From Bryoerythrophyllum caledonicum (Eukaryota > Streptophyta > Bryopsida > Pottiales > Pottiaceae): a stretch of 64,000 nt of DNA. The stretch spans positions 25,996,754 to 26,060,753 of the forward strand of contig OZ020520.1 of assembly GCA_963971425.1 (NCBI GenBank). The letters run 5' to 3'. The notes under the pieces are model-generated. The model saw only the letters and a program-made list of their open reading frames with translations. It made no database searches and was not told the DNA's origin. Each line of letters opens with the position of its first letter. Positions within the stretch are counted from its first letter, which is position 1. The position numbers and the translations under genes were made by a program. Of this stretch, positions 38,116 to 49,661 are shown in pieces.

Positions 38116-38609
38116 AGAGCATCCCTTGCAGAACCCTCGATAGCTTCCGGTGTAGGAGGTTTTCATTTCGAGTTCAGTTTGTGGCTCCCCACCAACACCC
38201 TCACACTTCAATGATTTCTAGTGCGCCTTCTAAATCTTGCGTCCATAGGCAAAAAATGGCCATATTTCTAGTGTGCTCCTTCTTACCCAAAATTATTCAT
38301 CATGCCACTGATAACTCATCATGGCACCCCGACAGTGGTCCAAATCATCATTTGATGTACACGTCGAAGGATTTGGCCAAAGATAAAGATGAAAAAGTCG
38401 AGTTGGATTTTGAGGGAAGGGCATGGTCGTGAACTGTTGGGGCGCCGTCCCTCAATACATTTCAATTTACTATTTTTATGCCCCGGTTCAGCAGCGAGGG
38501 CAACCAAAATGTTGGGGTTGCTCTAACACTCACTACACTAAATATTGCATTTAGTGTACTAACACGGATAGTGTACTTACCCTAGCACACTAATTGCAAA
38601 AAAGTTGAC

Positions 38610-39480
38610 AAATAGTGTTAGCCATCCATGGCATTCATCATACTTCCAATCAACTTTCTTGTGCCAATAAAAATAAAATGAACTAAAAAGATATCCCCAA
38701 TCAAACACCTACTGGCTGCCATGCCTTAGATGAATATATATTATTTTTAAAGTACCCCTAATTAACCGCCTACTAGCTGTCATGCCTTAATTAAGTGAAA
38801 TTAAAAAACAAATAGAAACCTCCAATCAATCGCCTACTGGCTGAATGAAGATGTCTTCCCCACTCTATAATATCCATGTCCAATCGTGATTCTTCACTTC
38901 ATTTTTAGCTTCACAACATCTTCAATTCATCTTCAACTTCTCTTGCCTAGGAGTGGCCATTCCAGAGGTTGTTGTGCGAGCTTGTCTGTAAGGGGTCATC
39001 TCTTCTCCCTCTCCAACATTTTTTTCGGTTGCCAGCATCAAGTTTCAACAATTTTTCCTAGGCTTCTCTGCACGATGGAGAGGGTTACAGTTCCTGATTT
39101 CCAAGTGGGAAGCGAGTTGAGGCCAAACATATGGGATAATCTCCAACAACCACAAGTAGGCATGCGGACATGTTTATAGAATCCCGGAATTGCACCCAAG
39201 CAACGTCATCTTGCAATAGTCAGCCACGCAAAATCCGTCTGATTCATATGGTCTTGTCAATCTCATACAATCCCACGACTCGCAGAGTTGCAGCCACTAT
39301 ATTTGCTGTCAAAATAAGTCTCCTTAGGGTCCATAGCCACACGAAATCTATCAGACTCATACACGTGTTCCAGTCCGATGAGCGCTGTTGCAGTTTGTAG
39401 AGACAATATTCCTCCGGAATGCATCCAATCGTCACTAAATGCTTCCAAAGTAACCGCTCCGGTTTCGTTCCCACAGAGAC
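38610..39480. other. AT-rich stretch, no gene recognised
   Basis: Contains a repeated CGCCTACTGGCTG/CGCCTACTAGCTG motif (38705-38840), as in the family B copy at 16.5 kb. The open frame 38886-39179 has no recognisable domain. Confidence 0.25.
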
Positions 39481-41430
39481 CTAATGTTCTTTTCCAAATA
39501 CTCCCAATTACTAATCTATCACAACAATCGTTCAATGGTTAGCTATACTCTTTACTTATATATTAGGGATCCGGATCCTTCCGGAATCCAGATTTTGTAC
39601 AACGGCTTTCGGAAAGCAATTTCCGGAAGTCCGGAGGGTAGTTTGATTTGTCTCTGTTGCTCCTCAGAGAGTCTCCTAGAGTTTTTAAACGAGTGGCCGA
39701 AGTCCACTGATCATGTTTTGTGTAAGTGGCTGGATTTTCCACTGCCCTGTGACTTAAAGTGGCTAGGCACCCACTGCCCGGAACTTACAGTGACCGAACA
39801 CCACTCTCTCTACTCTGCTAACCGGTAATTGGATTGTTGCTTCTAGATTTAAGCTCTCATGACATCCGAATGGCCTTCCAGACGCGGTCACACAGAGTCA
39901 AATCAAGACTACAACGACATTCCGGTAAGTACAATTGTAATTTTCCGGAGCAGTTGTTACCAAGCACTAGAGGCACTCCATCTAGACCTATGCGTCACGC
40001 TTTTTCCTATCTTGGGGGAGAACTCCGGCCTTGACCAGAATCCAAGTTAATATGGATACTTCCGTTCCCTAGAGATTACCAGGAACACCTCTGCAGTTCA
40101 TCTCTTCCCCTTCTGGCTACTTCCAACCCTGGAGTCTACCAGGCACACCTTTGCAATAGCCCTCCAGCTCTCCCAGGCGATCTCCCGACACGGATCCAGA
40201 CGGTTTTTCCCTCTAGCAGTTAAGGTTACCACTCCACTTCCGCAAAAAATCCTTAAACAATCATATACAAGAATGGATCTGTTTCCCACACCGTCTACAT
40301 TCCACACCAAGGTTACAAGGAAGCAAATCTGGCAAGAAGGTATGAAATGTATTCGGAGTGAGAAAAACAAGATGAGAGGTTTCTCCCAAAACCTCACTAC
40401 TAAGTACTAACTAAGTTCCTTCTAAACTTAGCTTTCCTCCTGACTACCTCTACAAGAAATCCGCTAGATCTTATCTAAAAGATCCGGGAAATCCGGAAAA
40501 GTTCCAGATCGGATCTCAGATCCTAAAATCTCGGAAAAGTTTCCGGACTCCGGATGTTCCGATCTAACTACGAAAACTGGCCGCCGACTCCGTCAACAGC
40601 CGGGTGCACTTGGAGCCCCATCGTTAATCGCTGCTGATTCGGAATCTGGACCCAAAAAGAAGACTACACCTATACTAACCTAAGTTGGTGCACCTGGTCC
40701 CCGATTTCTCCCACTCCTGCGAGAGGGAGAGATCTCTACCAGAGCTTGTTGCTTGCCCTTTGCTTTCTTCGATGTTGCTGGCGAAAGATTGGTCTTCCGG
40801 GTTGACGGTCCGGCCGTTGGAGAAACCTTGGCCACCGGAGTTCTGGAGTCCGGCGGTGGAGGTGGCTGTTTTGGTGAACCCTCCGGAATAGGAGGTGCGG
40901 GTGGTTCTGTCTCGGAAGCTGACATGGTCTCCTGGACCAAGTCCCTGTAGCTTCCGGAGGACTCCTTGGTGCGGGTGCCAATCTCCGGGACACGGACTTT
41001 AGTGGTGCCAGAAGGTCGTCTTCTGCCGGAGGATTTGGCAGGTGCATGTTTGGTGGCGACAGCAGATCCGGCAGCTTCTTCAGTATCTCACCCGTACTAG
41101 GGTTGGAAGATACGATACCCTCCGCTGGTATCCATGGTGAGGGAGTGTCGAGGGACTCCGGATTCACTGAGGTACCCGGAGCTGGAGTTGACTTTGGTTG
41201 TGGGAGATCTGAGGGGCCGTGGTCCGCTCTGGGGTTGTAACGTCCACCGTTACTGGTGCCCCTGGGTCTTCCGGAAGCACCTGGGTGATGTTGTCGACCA
41301 ACAGCTTCATCTGCTCCTAGGTCCGACCCATCTTCTCCGCTTGATCCAGGAGAAACCGGATGATGTTGGCCCTGGCAAGCTTGACATGCCACCTGGGTCG
41401 TCTCACGATTTGCACAAGTCCGATACGGTG
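39481..41430 (-). other. TCCGGA-rich block with decayed proline-rich coding trace
   Basis: This block is unusually rich in TCCGGA-type palindromes. On the minus strand there are overlapping proline-rich open frames (40940-40680 and 41524-40736). The smaller has a Lys/Arg-rich end with RRSGRNRG. The composition suggests a decayed structural protein of a mobile element, possibly gag-like, but no diagnostic motif (zinc knuckle, protease, RT) is visible. It appears broken. Low confidence. Confidence 0.25.
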
Positions 41431-42300
41431 AACTATTCAATTCCCCGTGATGGTAAAAGGGTGACTCGGGCCTGCATTGAAGAGGCCCTAAGCGGGCACG
41501 ACTCTGGTGTCCAACATACAACATCCGTTCTCGAATCGGACTGTGATCCGTCTAAGTGGCACATTGCTCGGCTCTCCAAAAAATCAGCTCGAAAATGCCA
41601 AGCATTGGAGGCTGACACTAGTGAACCTTGCAACACCAAAATTGCACGTGGAAGTCATGGAACCCCCGCCCCCACCTCTTCGGGTATGAAGAAGGATTAT
41701 AGGTCGCCACGCAATGTTACTGCGGAGTTTTGGTTCTGTCCAGACGATGTTGGCCGCTGTGTAAAGGGGTCGAAGAAGGCATTTGTGATGGATTGGCCGG
41801 CAGTTCCAATATTGTGGCCTGTGAAACTTGGCACAAATTTAACTGTGTAGGAGGTTTTAGCATTAGAGGGAGCAGATTTCCAATTGCAACAACGTGGAGC
41901 TCTTTCACCACGAAGACAATTCCAAGTGTCTATGGACATGCCTCTGCCGCGTTTTCATTTCCCCATTCCAGCAAATCCCAATGCTCACCACAACTTTCGG
42001 AATGGCTACGTGATTTGTAGAATAGCAGATGCTCCCACAATTGACCAACGCAACAAGTGGTCAAGCGCAACTCTTATGAATAACTACCGTACGTCTCGAA
42101 TCTGTTTGTCATACCGTATCCGGGATGGGGATGCGTTATCACTCTTGACACGGGGAAGGACAAGTTCATGCATGCTCCAAGCTACAGCTTTAACGAAGTT
42201 ATGCGCATTCTCGAGCTTGCTAACATCACCAAAGGAGCGTGAGGAAGGTGTTCAAGTCGTCGCGACCAGAAATATTAATATTTCTTGGCTGCTCAAGTGA
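41134..42300 (+). pseudogene. Unrecognised decayed coding region
   Basis: Two consecutive plus-strand open segments (41134-41850 and 41884-42300) have composition and codon pattern that look like former coding sequence. Short pieces look protein-like, such as AEFWFCPDDVGRC, MDWPAVPILWPVKLGTNL and MPLPRFHFPIPANPNAHH. I do not recognise the family. It could be a host gene fragment or cargo of the surrounding mobile DNA. It is broken in a few places. Function is unknown. Confidence 0.35.
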
Positions 42301-43470
42301 AGCATCTTCTATACATACTCAATCTGTACCTGATTTCATGACTGTAGTTGATGGTCATGAATTCAATTAAAATATTATTATATTTCGTTATATTATTCTG
42401 AGCTGTAGAATACCTAGGCTAGCGTGTTCTACAGTTTGAAGGTGACGATTTTATACATAAGTCATTAGAAATGGAGACTGCCAATATTGTGGGAAAAGTC
42501 TTCGCGATTTGTACAAATGATATGCATGGAACGCAAAGGTGATTTTCGTGCATTCCGTAGTTAACAGTTAATACCCATGTATTTTGAATGTGGTACTGAT
42601 TTAATACCAGTGAAATATCCACTGAATACCTAGATGATACCCGTTGTATCTCAAGATCAATATTATCATAAATTAGCAAGTACTCTCCAAAATTGTCCAC
42701 GACGCCTAATCCCTATGCCTAAGTAAATATGTGCTTTACATTCTAATATGGCACTTTACAAATGTAGGACCTAAAGAAAAAAAAAGGTGACACACCTTTA
42801 AACTAAAACAGGGAACTCTAAAAGACCGAAATAAAGAAAAAACACGCAATTTTGCAGTATACCACGGCTGTAGGGTATTATCTAAAATTAGAAATTTTTG
42901 AAAAGTATGTCACCAAAATTTGATGATCTGCTGAAAAAACCACGAATTTCACTTTTTTCGCAAAAAACTAACAAAAAAATTCCAGATTTCAGGATTTTTT
43001 ATGCTCACGGCTCGCCGCTCGCTGCTCACCGCTCACAAGATAGCGTCGTTGTATTGACCATTAATTATCTACAAATTTGACCAAAGATTAGGTCCAACAT
43101 TTCAAATTATCCTAATAAAAAGTTGGCAACCTTAAGTGTCCGTTTTGATTTTTTAAAGAATTGTTGATCCTAAATTATTAATAATTTAGACTTCAATATG
43201 TTCAAGTATCATTTTATTGAAGGTTTTCCATGTTTTTTTTTTCACATGTCAAGATAGATTAAATATAGCCCACAGCCATAGGCATTGCTTTCAAAAAAAC
43301 ATTTAATGTGAAAAAAAAAACTGAAAACATTTGGTGCTCAACGCTCGCCGCTCTCAAGATAGCATTCCTTCCAGGAGGAGGCAATGACGATGGTTGTTAG
43401 AATTTTGAAGGGGTGTAGAGCCATGATGGAACCTCCAATGCTATTAATTAGTAATACAAATAGAAACTAC
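42301..43470. other. AT-rich stretch, no gene seen
   Basis: Contains two short GC-rich patches with the motif GCTCGCCGCTC followed by CAAGATAGC (about 43010-43045 and 43335-43365), some 325 bp apart in the same orientation. No coding region is recognisable. Confidence 0.3.
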
Positions 43471-43486
43471 GGAATCCATGGCTTAG

Positions 43487-44110
43487 ATGATTCAATTCCC
43501 GGGGCATGTTACCATACGGGCCCAAAAAGATAAAAACCAATTCATCTTTCTTCAATATTTTGAGGAACCACGGGCATATCAACCAGATGTTTATAATTGC
43601 ACCAAATACATTTGGGTTGATAATTGTACGGGGCACAATGTGACTCCAAGATTTGGGGCCGCATTAGCTCAAAAAATGACGATTTACCCCCATGTGCCAC
43701 TCATCTTTGACAATTGGCGGATACTTTTATTATCGTGATGATTAAGGATGCCTTAACGAGGCGATGGGAGGTGAAGAAAACGAAACTCATTCAATGCATC
43801 GTGTGGCAAAACAATCCTTGCGGCGATGGTCAATGGTCCGATAAACTTACAAACCCCCGTAAATGGTTCTTTCTTCAATTAACAGCGGATGCAGTTGAAG
43901 ATATTAATTGTGAAGTTGATTGCAATGACATGTCCTATGCTCGCAAATCCATAATTAGATGTGGTTTAGCATTAAGATTAGATGGCATGTGGAATATCAG
44001 GATTAGATGGCACCTGGAATATTGATCAATTGTTTCCACACCTTCAAGATATCACAACAAAACACCATCAATATTTTGAAGGTTTAAAAGTGCCAAATTT
44101 GCCTACGGCA
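43487..44110 (+). pseudogene. Pogo/Jerky-type (DDE_1) transposase fragment
   Basis: Two overlapping plus-strand frames carry the C-terminal half of a DDE_1 superfamily transposase: YIWVDNCTGHNVTPRF (second catalytic Asp in DNxxGH), then IKDALTRRWEVKKTKLIQ, then WFFLQLTADAVEDIN and MSYARKSIIRCGLALRLDG. This order is typical of pogo/Jerky-like transposases. The frame changes near 43.73 kb, the DNA-binding N-terminal half is missing, and a short duplication follows at about 43975-44020. It is a dead fragment. Confidence 0.65.
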
Positions 44111-44542
44111 AATTATTATATATGGATACTAGGGTTGGTACCCGTCGTCCCGACGGGGAGAGTGGAGGGTGGTGTGTTAAATTTACGTTTGTATGTTTTG
44201 TATTTTAAAACCTATAAGCTCAAATCGAATCTAAATCGAATCAAGTACATTCCCCGTTGTCATCAACTGACTGGGGCAATCCCAAGTTAAATAAACATAT
44301 GTAAATGAAAAAATAAAATTTACCCATTATATATGCATTATGTACTATATATACCTACTATTCACTTTAAATACCTATTATTTATTTCATATACGTGTTA
44401 TTGTATTTAGATAACTATCATTTATTTTATGTACCCAAGGTAGTATATTGTGTAGTTTCAATATGTTGGAAATTATGGTTTTGTTTTTCTATTTTTGATA
44501 CATAATACAATTTTAAAACTCAATAAGCCAAATTTGAATAAT

Positions 44543-44742
44543 GGGCACTATAAAGGATTCCTCCAAAGGGCACTGTAAAGGATTCCTCCAAAGGGCACTA
44601 TAAAGGATTCCTCCAAAGGGCACTATAAAGGATTCCTCCAAAGGGCACCATAAAGGATTCCTCCAAAGGGCACTGGAAAGGATTCCTCCAAAGGGCACTA
44701 TAAAGGATTCCTCCAAAGGGCACTATAAAGGATTCCTCCAAA
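44543..44742. repeat. Tandem array, eight 25-bp units
   Basis: Eight uninterrupted units of GGGCACTATAAAGGATTCCTCCAAA with only single-base variants, in exact 25-bp register (44543 to 44742), followed by a partial ninth. There are no spacers, so it is not a CRISPR-type array. The translated peptides seen here are only this repeat. Confidence 0.95.
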
Positions 44743-44899
44743 GGGCACATATGGAGGATTCTTTTGAAGTTCTCATTCAATTCAAAAGGCACATTTGATT
44801 CAAATGGCAATTCCAAAGGTCACGTGACCGGGAGCGGCGGCCGGGAGCGGCGGACAGACGGACTGTCGCCTGTTATATATGTAGATTTCTATTCAATAA

Positions 44900-46090
44900 T
44901 AAACTTATAATGATGTTTTCATTCCATGTTTTAATTCTTAGTTTTCCAATTTTTGGTTTTTCAAATGTGTTTTTACTTTTGAAGTTGCAAATTCATATTC
45001 CTTGTAAATTGAAATTCTTTCTTTTCCAATCTCTTTCTTGGAAATGTTTTGTACTTTTAAAGTTTCAAATTCACATTCCTTGCAAATTCAAGTTTACTTT
45101 TCCAAATGCTTCTTTTCATTTTCAAATGTTTCCTTATTTTTAAAGTGTGTCTATCTTCAAATGTTTCCTTTTTCAATTGTTTCTTTCTACTTCATGTGTT
45201 TCGTTTTATATATGTTTCCTTATATTTAAAATTACTTTTTCAAATGTTTACTTCTTCAAATGTTTCTTTTTTGAAAAGCTTCCTTTGAAATGTTTCTTTT
45301 TTGAAAAGGTTACTTACTCAAAAGTTTAGTTTTTCAAAACACTTCTTTTTTCAAATGGTTACGTTTTCAAAATGTTTCTTTTTTGAAAGATGACTTATTC
45401 AAATGTATACTTTCCAACACGATACGTAATGAAAAGGTTACTTTTTCAAAAGGTTATTATTTCAAAAGTTTACTTTTACAAAATGTTATTTTTTCAAAAA
45501 TGCTACTTTATCAAACTGTTATTTTTTCAAAATGTTTACTTTTTCAAATGTTAACTGTTTAAAAAGCTTACTTTTTCAACATGTTATTTTTTTGAAAAGT
45601 TAATTTTCCAAAGGTTAAGTTTTTTAAATTTTATTTTTCCAAATGTTTTCTTTTTCAAACACTTCCTTCTTCAAAAGATTACTTTTCCAAAGTTTCCTTT
45701 TTCAAATGTTTCCTTCTCAAAGTTTTCCGTTTGTATAGTTTTCATTTTACAAATCTTTCCTTTTTCAGATGATCCCTTTTTCAAATTCTCATTCTGTTTT
45801 AACCTCGGTTTTTATTTTCCAATCTCTTTCTTGCAATTTTTTTTTTTTTTTGGATTGCAAATTCACTTTCCTTCTATGTTCTCTTTTCCCAATTTTCTCT
45901 CTCCAAATTGTTGTTTTCTCTCAATTGTTGGTGTTTCTAAATTGTTCTTTTTTCAAAGTTGTTGATTTTTCTATGTTGTTCTTTCCTCCAAATTGTTGTT
46001 TTTTCCAATTTTTTCTCTATTAATTTTTATTTTTTCTCTTCTTCACTTTTGATACTCCAAATGTACAAATGATTCTCTTCTACTTTTAAT
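44900..46090. repeat. T-rich low-complexity tract
   Basis: About 1.2 kb dominated by T on the plus strand, with a quasi-periodic TTTTTCAAAATGTTTAC/TTTCAAATGTTTCC motif. Open frames are runs of Phe, Leu and Ser and are not genes. Confidence 0.8.
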
Positions 46091-46613
46091 ACACTGAATG
46101 ATCATGAGTAGAATTTTTTTTATTCCAATCTTTATTGGAATTTCCAAATAGTGTAGTAGTTGGCATTTAATGTATTATTCTGCCACTACACTAATTGCGT
46201 AGTTTGCAATTAGTGTACATGTTTGTAGGTAGTGTATAATACACTAAATGCAATATTTAGTGTAGTGTTAATTTGGTCAAGAGTGAAATTTTCATAACAT
46301 ACAGTGGCGACCAAATGTCTTTGGATAGTGAACCACCCCTCTAACAGGTGTTGACTGTAGCTTAAATGGTGGATAAGTAAGAGATTTTTTGGGCCAATTT
46401 TAATTAGTACACCACATGGCATCTAATTAACATTAACTCCCTCAAAATTTGCCACTTGTAGAGATTATACATGCAAAAATCATGAAGGGGTGTGTACAAC
46501 TTAATATGCACATAAGTTGTATACACCACTATCTTTTCATTACAAGTGCACTTGTGAGGCTTTTTGTTTTGGATTTTTCTTGTAAGATTTGGAGAGACCT
46601 TAGGTGAATTGCT

Positions 46614-47656
46614 ATGGCTCCTAGAAGGCCTAAGAATCAACGTAGAGCAGTTCTTAAGATGTTTGAGCGAGGCAACTCATATGGTAAGATTTCAGTAGTT
46701 TTGGGCATTCCTCAAAGCACTTCTTTTTACGTAGTGCAAAGGTTTTGTGAGAGAGAGAGAGACTAACAGTTAAAACTTCACCTGGTAGACCTAGAATTCT
46801 TGATGAACGAGGTGACTTGACATTGTGAGGAGATTAAATGATCCAAATACTAGTACAGTGGTAACTATAGGAAAAGTGTTACGATCTGAGGGCTTGCGAT
46901 TGAGTGATAATACAATTAAAATGAGTCTTCAGAGGCAAGGATTTAGAGCATGTGTGAAGACCAAGAAGCCACTTTTGACAAAGAAACATCGAGCACGTCG
47001 TTTGCAGTGGGCAAAGAAGTGCAAGCATGCAGATTAGAAGTTTCGGCTCATGTCATTTTTTTAACTAGTCTAAATTCAATCTTTTTGGCTCAAATGGACG
47101 TCACTATTGTTGGAGAAAGAGTGGAGAACGTCTTTTAGATCAGCATGTGCAATTTACAATCAAACATGGAGGAGGAAACATTATGGTTTGGGGTTGTATG
47201 AGTTGGAAAGGAGTTGGCAAGCTTCATTTGATTGAAGGGAAGATGGATAAATATGTATATCGCGATATTTTAGAGATGGAACTCATGGGCACTATACAGA
47301 TGCAGGGTTTAGAAGAGGATGAGGTTATTTTCCAACATGACAATGATCCAAAGCATATTGCACATTATGTTGTAGATTGGTTGCGTGCTCAAAAATTTCA
47401 GCTTATTGGACATCCTCCACAATCACCCGACCTCAATCCAATAAAACATCTTTGGAATGAAGTAGATCGTCGTCTGAGAAGGTTTAAGAAGAAACCCACT
47501 AGTAAAAGTGACTTGTTGGAGGAGATCCAAGAAATTTGGTATAATACAGAGCCTGATGTTGTTAGGAAGTTGATACGTTCTATGCCTCAAAGTGCTCTTG
47601 ATGTCTATCAAGCAAAAGGTGGCTACACAGATGGTAGGGTTTGTGAGTGCTTATGA
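46614..47656 (+). pseudogene. Tc1-type transposase, inactive
   Basis: Starts at ATG 46614 (MAPRRPKNQRRAVLKMFERG) with a helix-turn-helix region that recognises the element ends. The frame is broken after about 46760, has a stop at 46827-46829 (TGA), resumes 46825-47037, breaks again, and is open from 47147 to the end. That last part has VKHGGG-type IKHGGGNIMVWGCMSW, the second catalytic Asp in FQHDNDPKH (codon 47339-47341), and PPQSPDLNPIKHLWNEV. The position 34 residues after that Asp, which should be the catalytic Glu of DD34E (NPIE), is Lys (codon 47444-47446). The enzyme could not work even if the frame were whole. Confidence 0.88.
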
Positions 47657-48010
47657 GTTGAATCACTGAGTTGAAAAGGTGTTTAGTAATCTTTAGTCTT
47701 GTTTTCTACAATTGATATGCAATAAAAACCAGTTTGACCTTACAGAATCGTACACGCTTGATGAACATTTGAATTATTGTGTGTTTTTCTAATTCATATT
47801 TTCATTGAAAACTTTGTGCTTTATGCTTGTTGCAACTAAGGTTGGATGACCTATAACCGCCAACTTAAGCTTGCTGACCTATTTATAGCCTTTGTATACG
47901 TGGTAAGACATTTTTCGGGAATTCAAAATAGGATTTCATGAATATTGCAATTGTCGTGACCATTTATTTCTTCATATTGAAATTGCTACAAATTTTCATA
48001 GTGGATAGTA

Positions 48011-49290
48011 CAGTCCGCTCTCTATAAATGTTACTCCTTGGGAGCAGGATTTTTGGTAATACTTATGAAGTTATAACATATAACGTTTATAGAACTAGAT
48101 ACCAACGATTAGTAACACTCACAAAAATAACACTTATGAAATACAATACTGATGGTTAATAACATTTAAAGGAATATCACTCATGAAACTTGATAGTGAT
48201 GATTAATAACATTTAATGAAATAACACTTGTAAGACTTCAAAGAAAAATCCAAAACATATAGAGAATATGAAAGCTGAAAATACAAAAAATATAAACATA
48301 ATGCAACTAAATTCAACTCATCTAAACTCAACTAAACTCAACTCATCTAAAGTCAACTAAAGTCAACTAAATTCAGCCAAACTAAGTTTTATCGAAGAAA
48401 GAATCCATAGTGGATTGATGGATATCATCCATACGGGCAATTGCCACATCTTGCAGAAGAGTTTGAACCAAGTTGATGCGTGATGAAACATCACGTGGTC
48501 TTTGTTGAAGGAATTTCTTCACAATATGAAGTGCACCTTTAATAGTGTCAAATCCAACCACCTCGTCTACCGCATCATTTATAACCTCATCTTGCAACAA
48601 TCTCCAAGTTTGTCTAGGATATCCTCCTTAGTAGGTTCATAGGGATTATTTAAATCAAAGTCTACCTCATAGTTTATGAACTCATGAGCGTCCATAACAT
48701 TGCTATCTTTTAGGTCTAAAGATAAAAGTGAAAGCCAATGAGGCATGCACCTATTTGGAAAAAAAAAAATTTAAGAAAAAAAAAGAAAAAAAGCAATCAC
48801 CGCCAACAATCAAATCTTAGCCTAACAGGCTATGCATCCATGATGGGGTCGACGGCATGCCTCTTGCATGCGGCAAACAACCACACAAAAAGTTTAAAAA
48901 ACAAATAAATAAATAAATAAAAATAAAAACTCACTACATGGCTTGCAATACCCTTCTCCAATATGGCCTGCGATGCCCCTCCAAATACTGCTGGAAGAAT
49001 CCTGATAGATTCTTTTTTAAAAGGACAAATCTTCTCAAGTTCCACAAAAGATATGGTATATATTCATGTGAAGTAATTAAATTTTTTAAAAACAAGTTCT
49101 ATTATGATGTTTTTGCTAAATGTAACACTTATAGAATCATTTTAACAAAGGGGGGAGCGGAACATGTTATAACACTTAACATATAACACTTACTAGTGTT
49201 AATTTTGAGGTTTTTTTCTGGAGCGAGATTTTTAGTAACACTTATGCGATTCTAACACTTATAGAGGTAACATTTATAGAGAGCCGACTG
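48011..49290 (-). mobile_element. Pogo/Tigger-like DNA transposon, deletion derivative (copy 2)
   Basis: Terminal repeats TA-CAGTCCGCTCTCTATAAATG (left) and, read inward from the right, TA-CAGTCGGCTCTCTATAAATG, flanked by TA. The ends are typical of pogo/Tigger-like elements. Minus-strand frame 48600-48382 encodes only the transposase C-terminus: VKKFLQQRPRDVSSRI and then the tail HQSTMDSFFDKT, which resembles the TxxxFF tail of this family. The catalytic domain is deleted. Subterminal TAACACTTATAGAA-like repeats flank both ends. It is nested in the Tc1-like element. Confidence 0.8.
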
Positions 49291-49661
49291 TAAGTCGTGA
49301 CCCATTCTCGACATACAAAACTCTCTATTTCCACAATAGGTTGTAGTAATGACCACTTCTGCAAGAAACTAAAAACCGAGAGCTTTGAACCAATCATAAA
49401 CTGACAACCAATCATAACTGACTTCCTAAAATTTTGGAAATGGGGTGGGTGGGTGGTGGTTTTGGTCCACATTAGATAGTTGGTTCTGGGGTTCGTGGTG
49501 GTGATAGGTCATCCAACCTTGTATGTGCTTGTGGTTGTGTTCTTGCTATTTTATGAGAGTTCATGTAAATTTGATAGTTGATTTTGTAAAAGAGCTCCAC
49601 TAGTACAACTATTTCTGGTCGGCACTGTATATGAAACTATAACACTTATGGTGGTGACATA

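Larger units (their letters stand above)
38531..46267. mobile_element. Possible 7.7-kb element with MITE-B type ends
   Basis: The left end (38531) and the right end (46267, read inward) both begin CACTACACTAAATATTGCAT, with similar subterminal CACACTAATTGCAAA motifs. If they belong together they enclose the TCCGGA-rich block, the unrecognised decayed coding region, a pogo-type transposase fragment, the 25-bp array and the T-rich tract. I see no matching target duplication, so they may equally be two solitary ends. Confidence 0.3.
46302..49627 (+). mobile_element. Tc1-like (DD34E type) DNA transposon, inactive, with nested pogo-like insertion
   Basis: The left end TA-CAGTGGCGACCAAATGTC (46300) and the right end, read inward, TA-CAGTGCCGACCAGAAAT (49629) form short diverged terminal repeats flanked by TA, the target of Tc1/mariner elements. 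The transposase lies at 46614-47656. A second element (48011-49290) sits inside the 3' part. Pairing of the two ends is inferred from their similarity (CAGTG.CGACCA) and from the nesting. Confidence 0.6.

Noticed and set aside
40736-41524. 262-codon minus-strand frame as a host gene
   Set aside because: It is proline-rich, low in complexity, overlaps another equally plausible frame and has no domain; listed only as a decayed coding trace.
44543-44742. CRISPR-like repeat array
   Set aside because: Units abut directly with no spacers, and the surroundings are eukaryotic.
44513-44816. Repetitive peptide frames as a repeat protein
   Set aside because: They are translations of the 25-bp tandem array, appear in several frames and have no start context.
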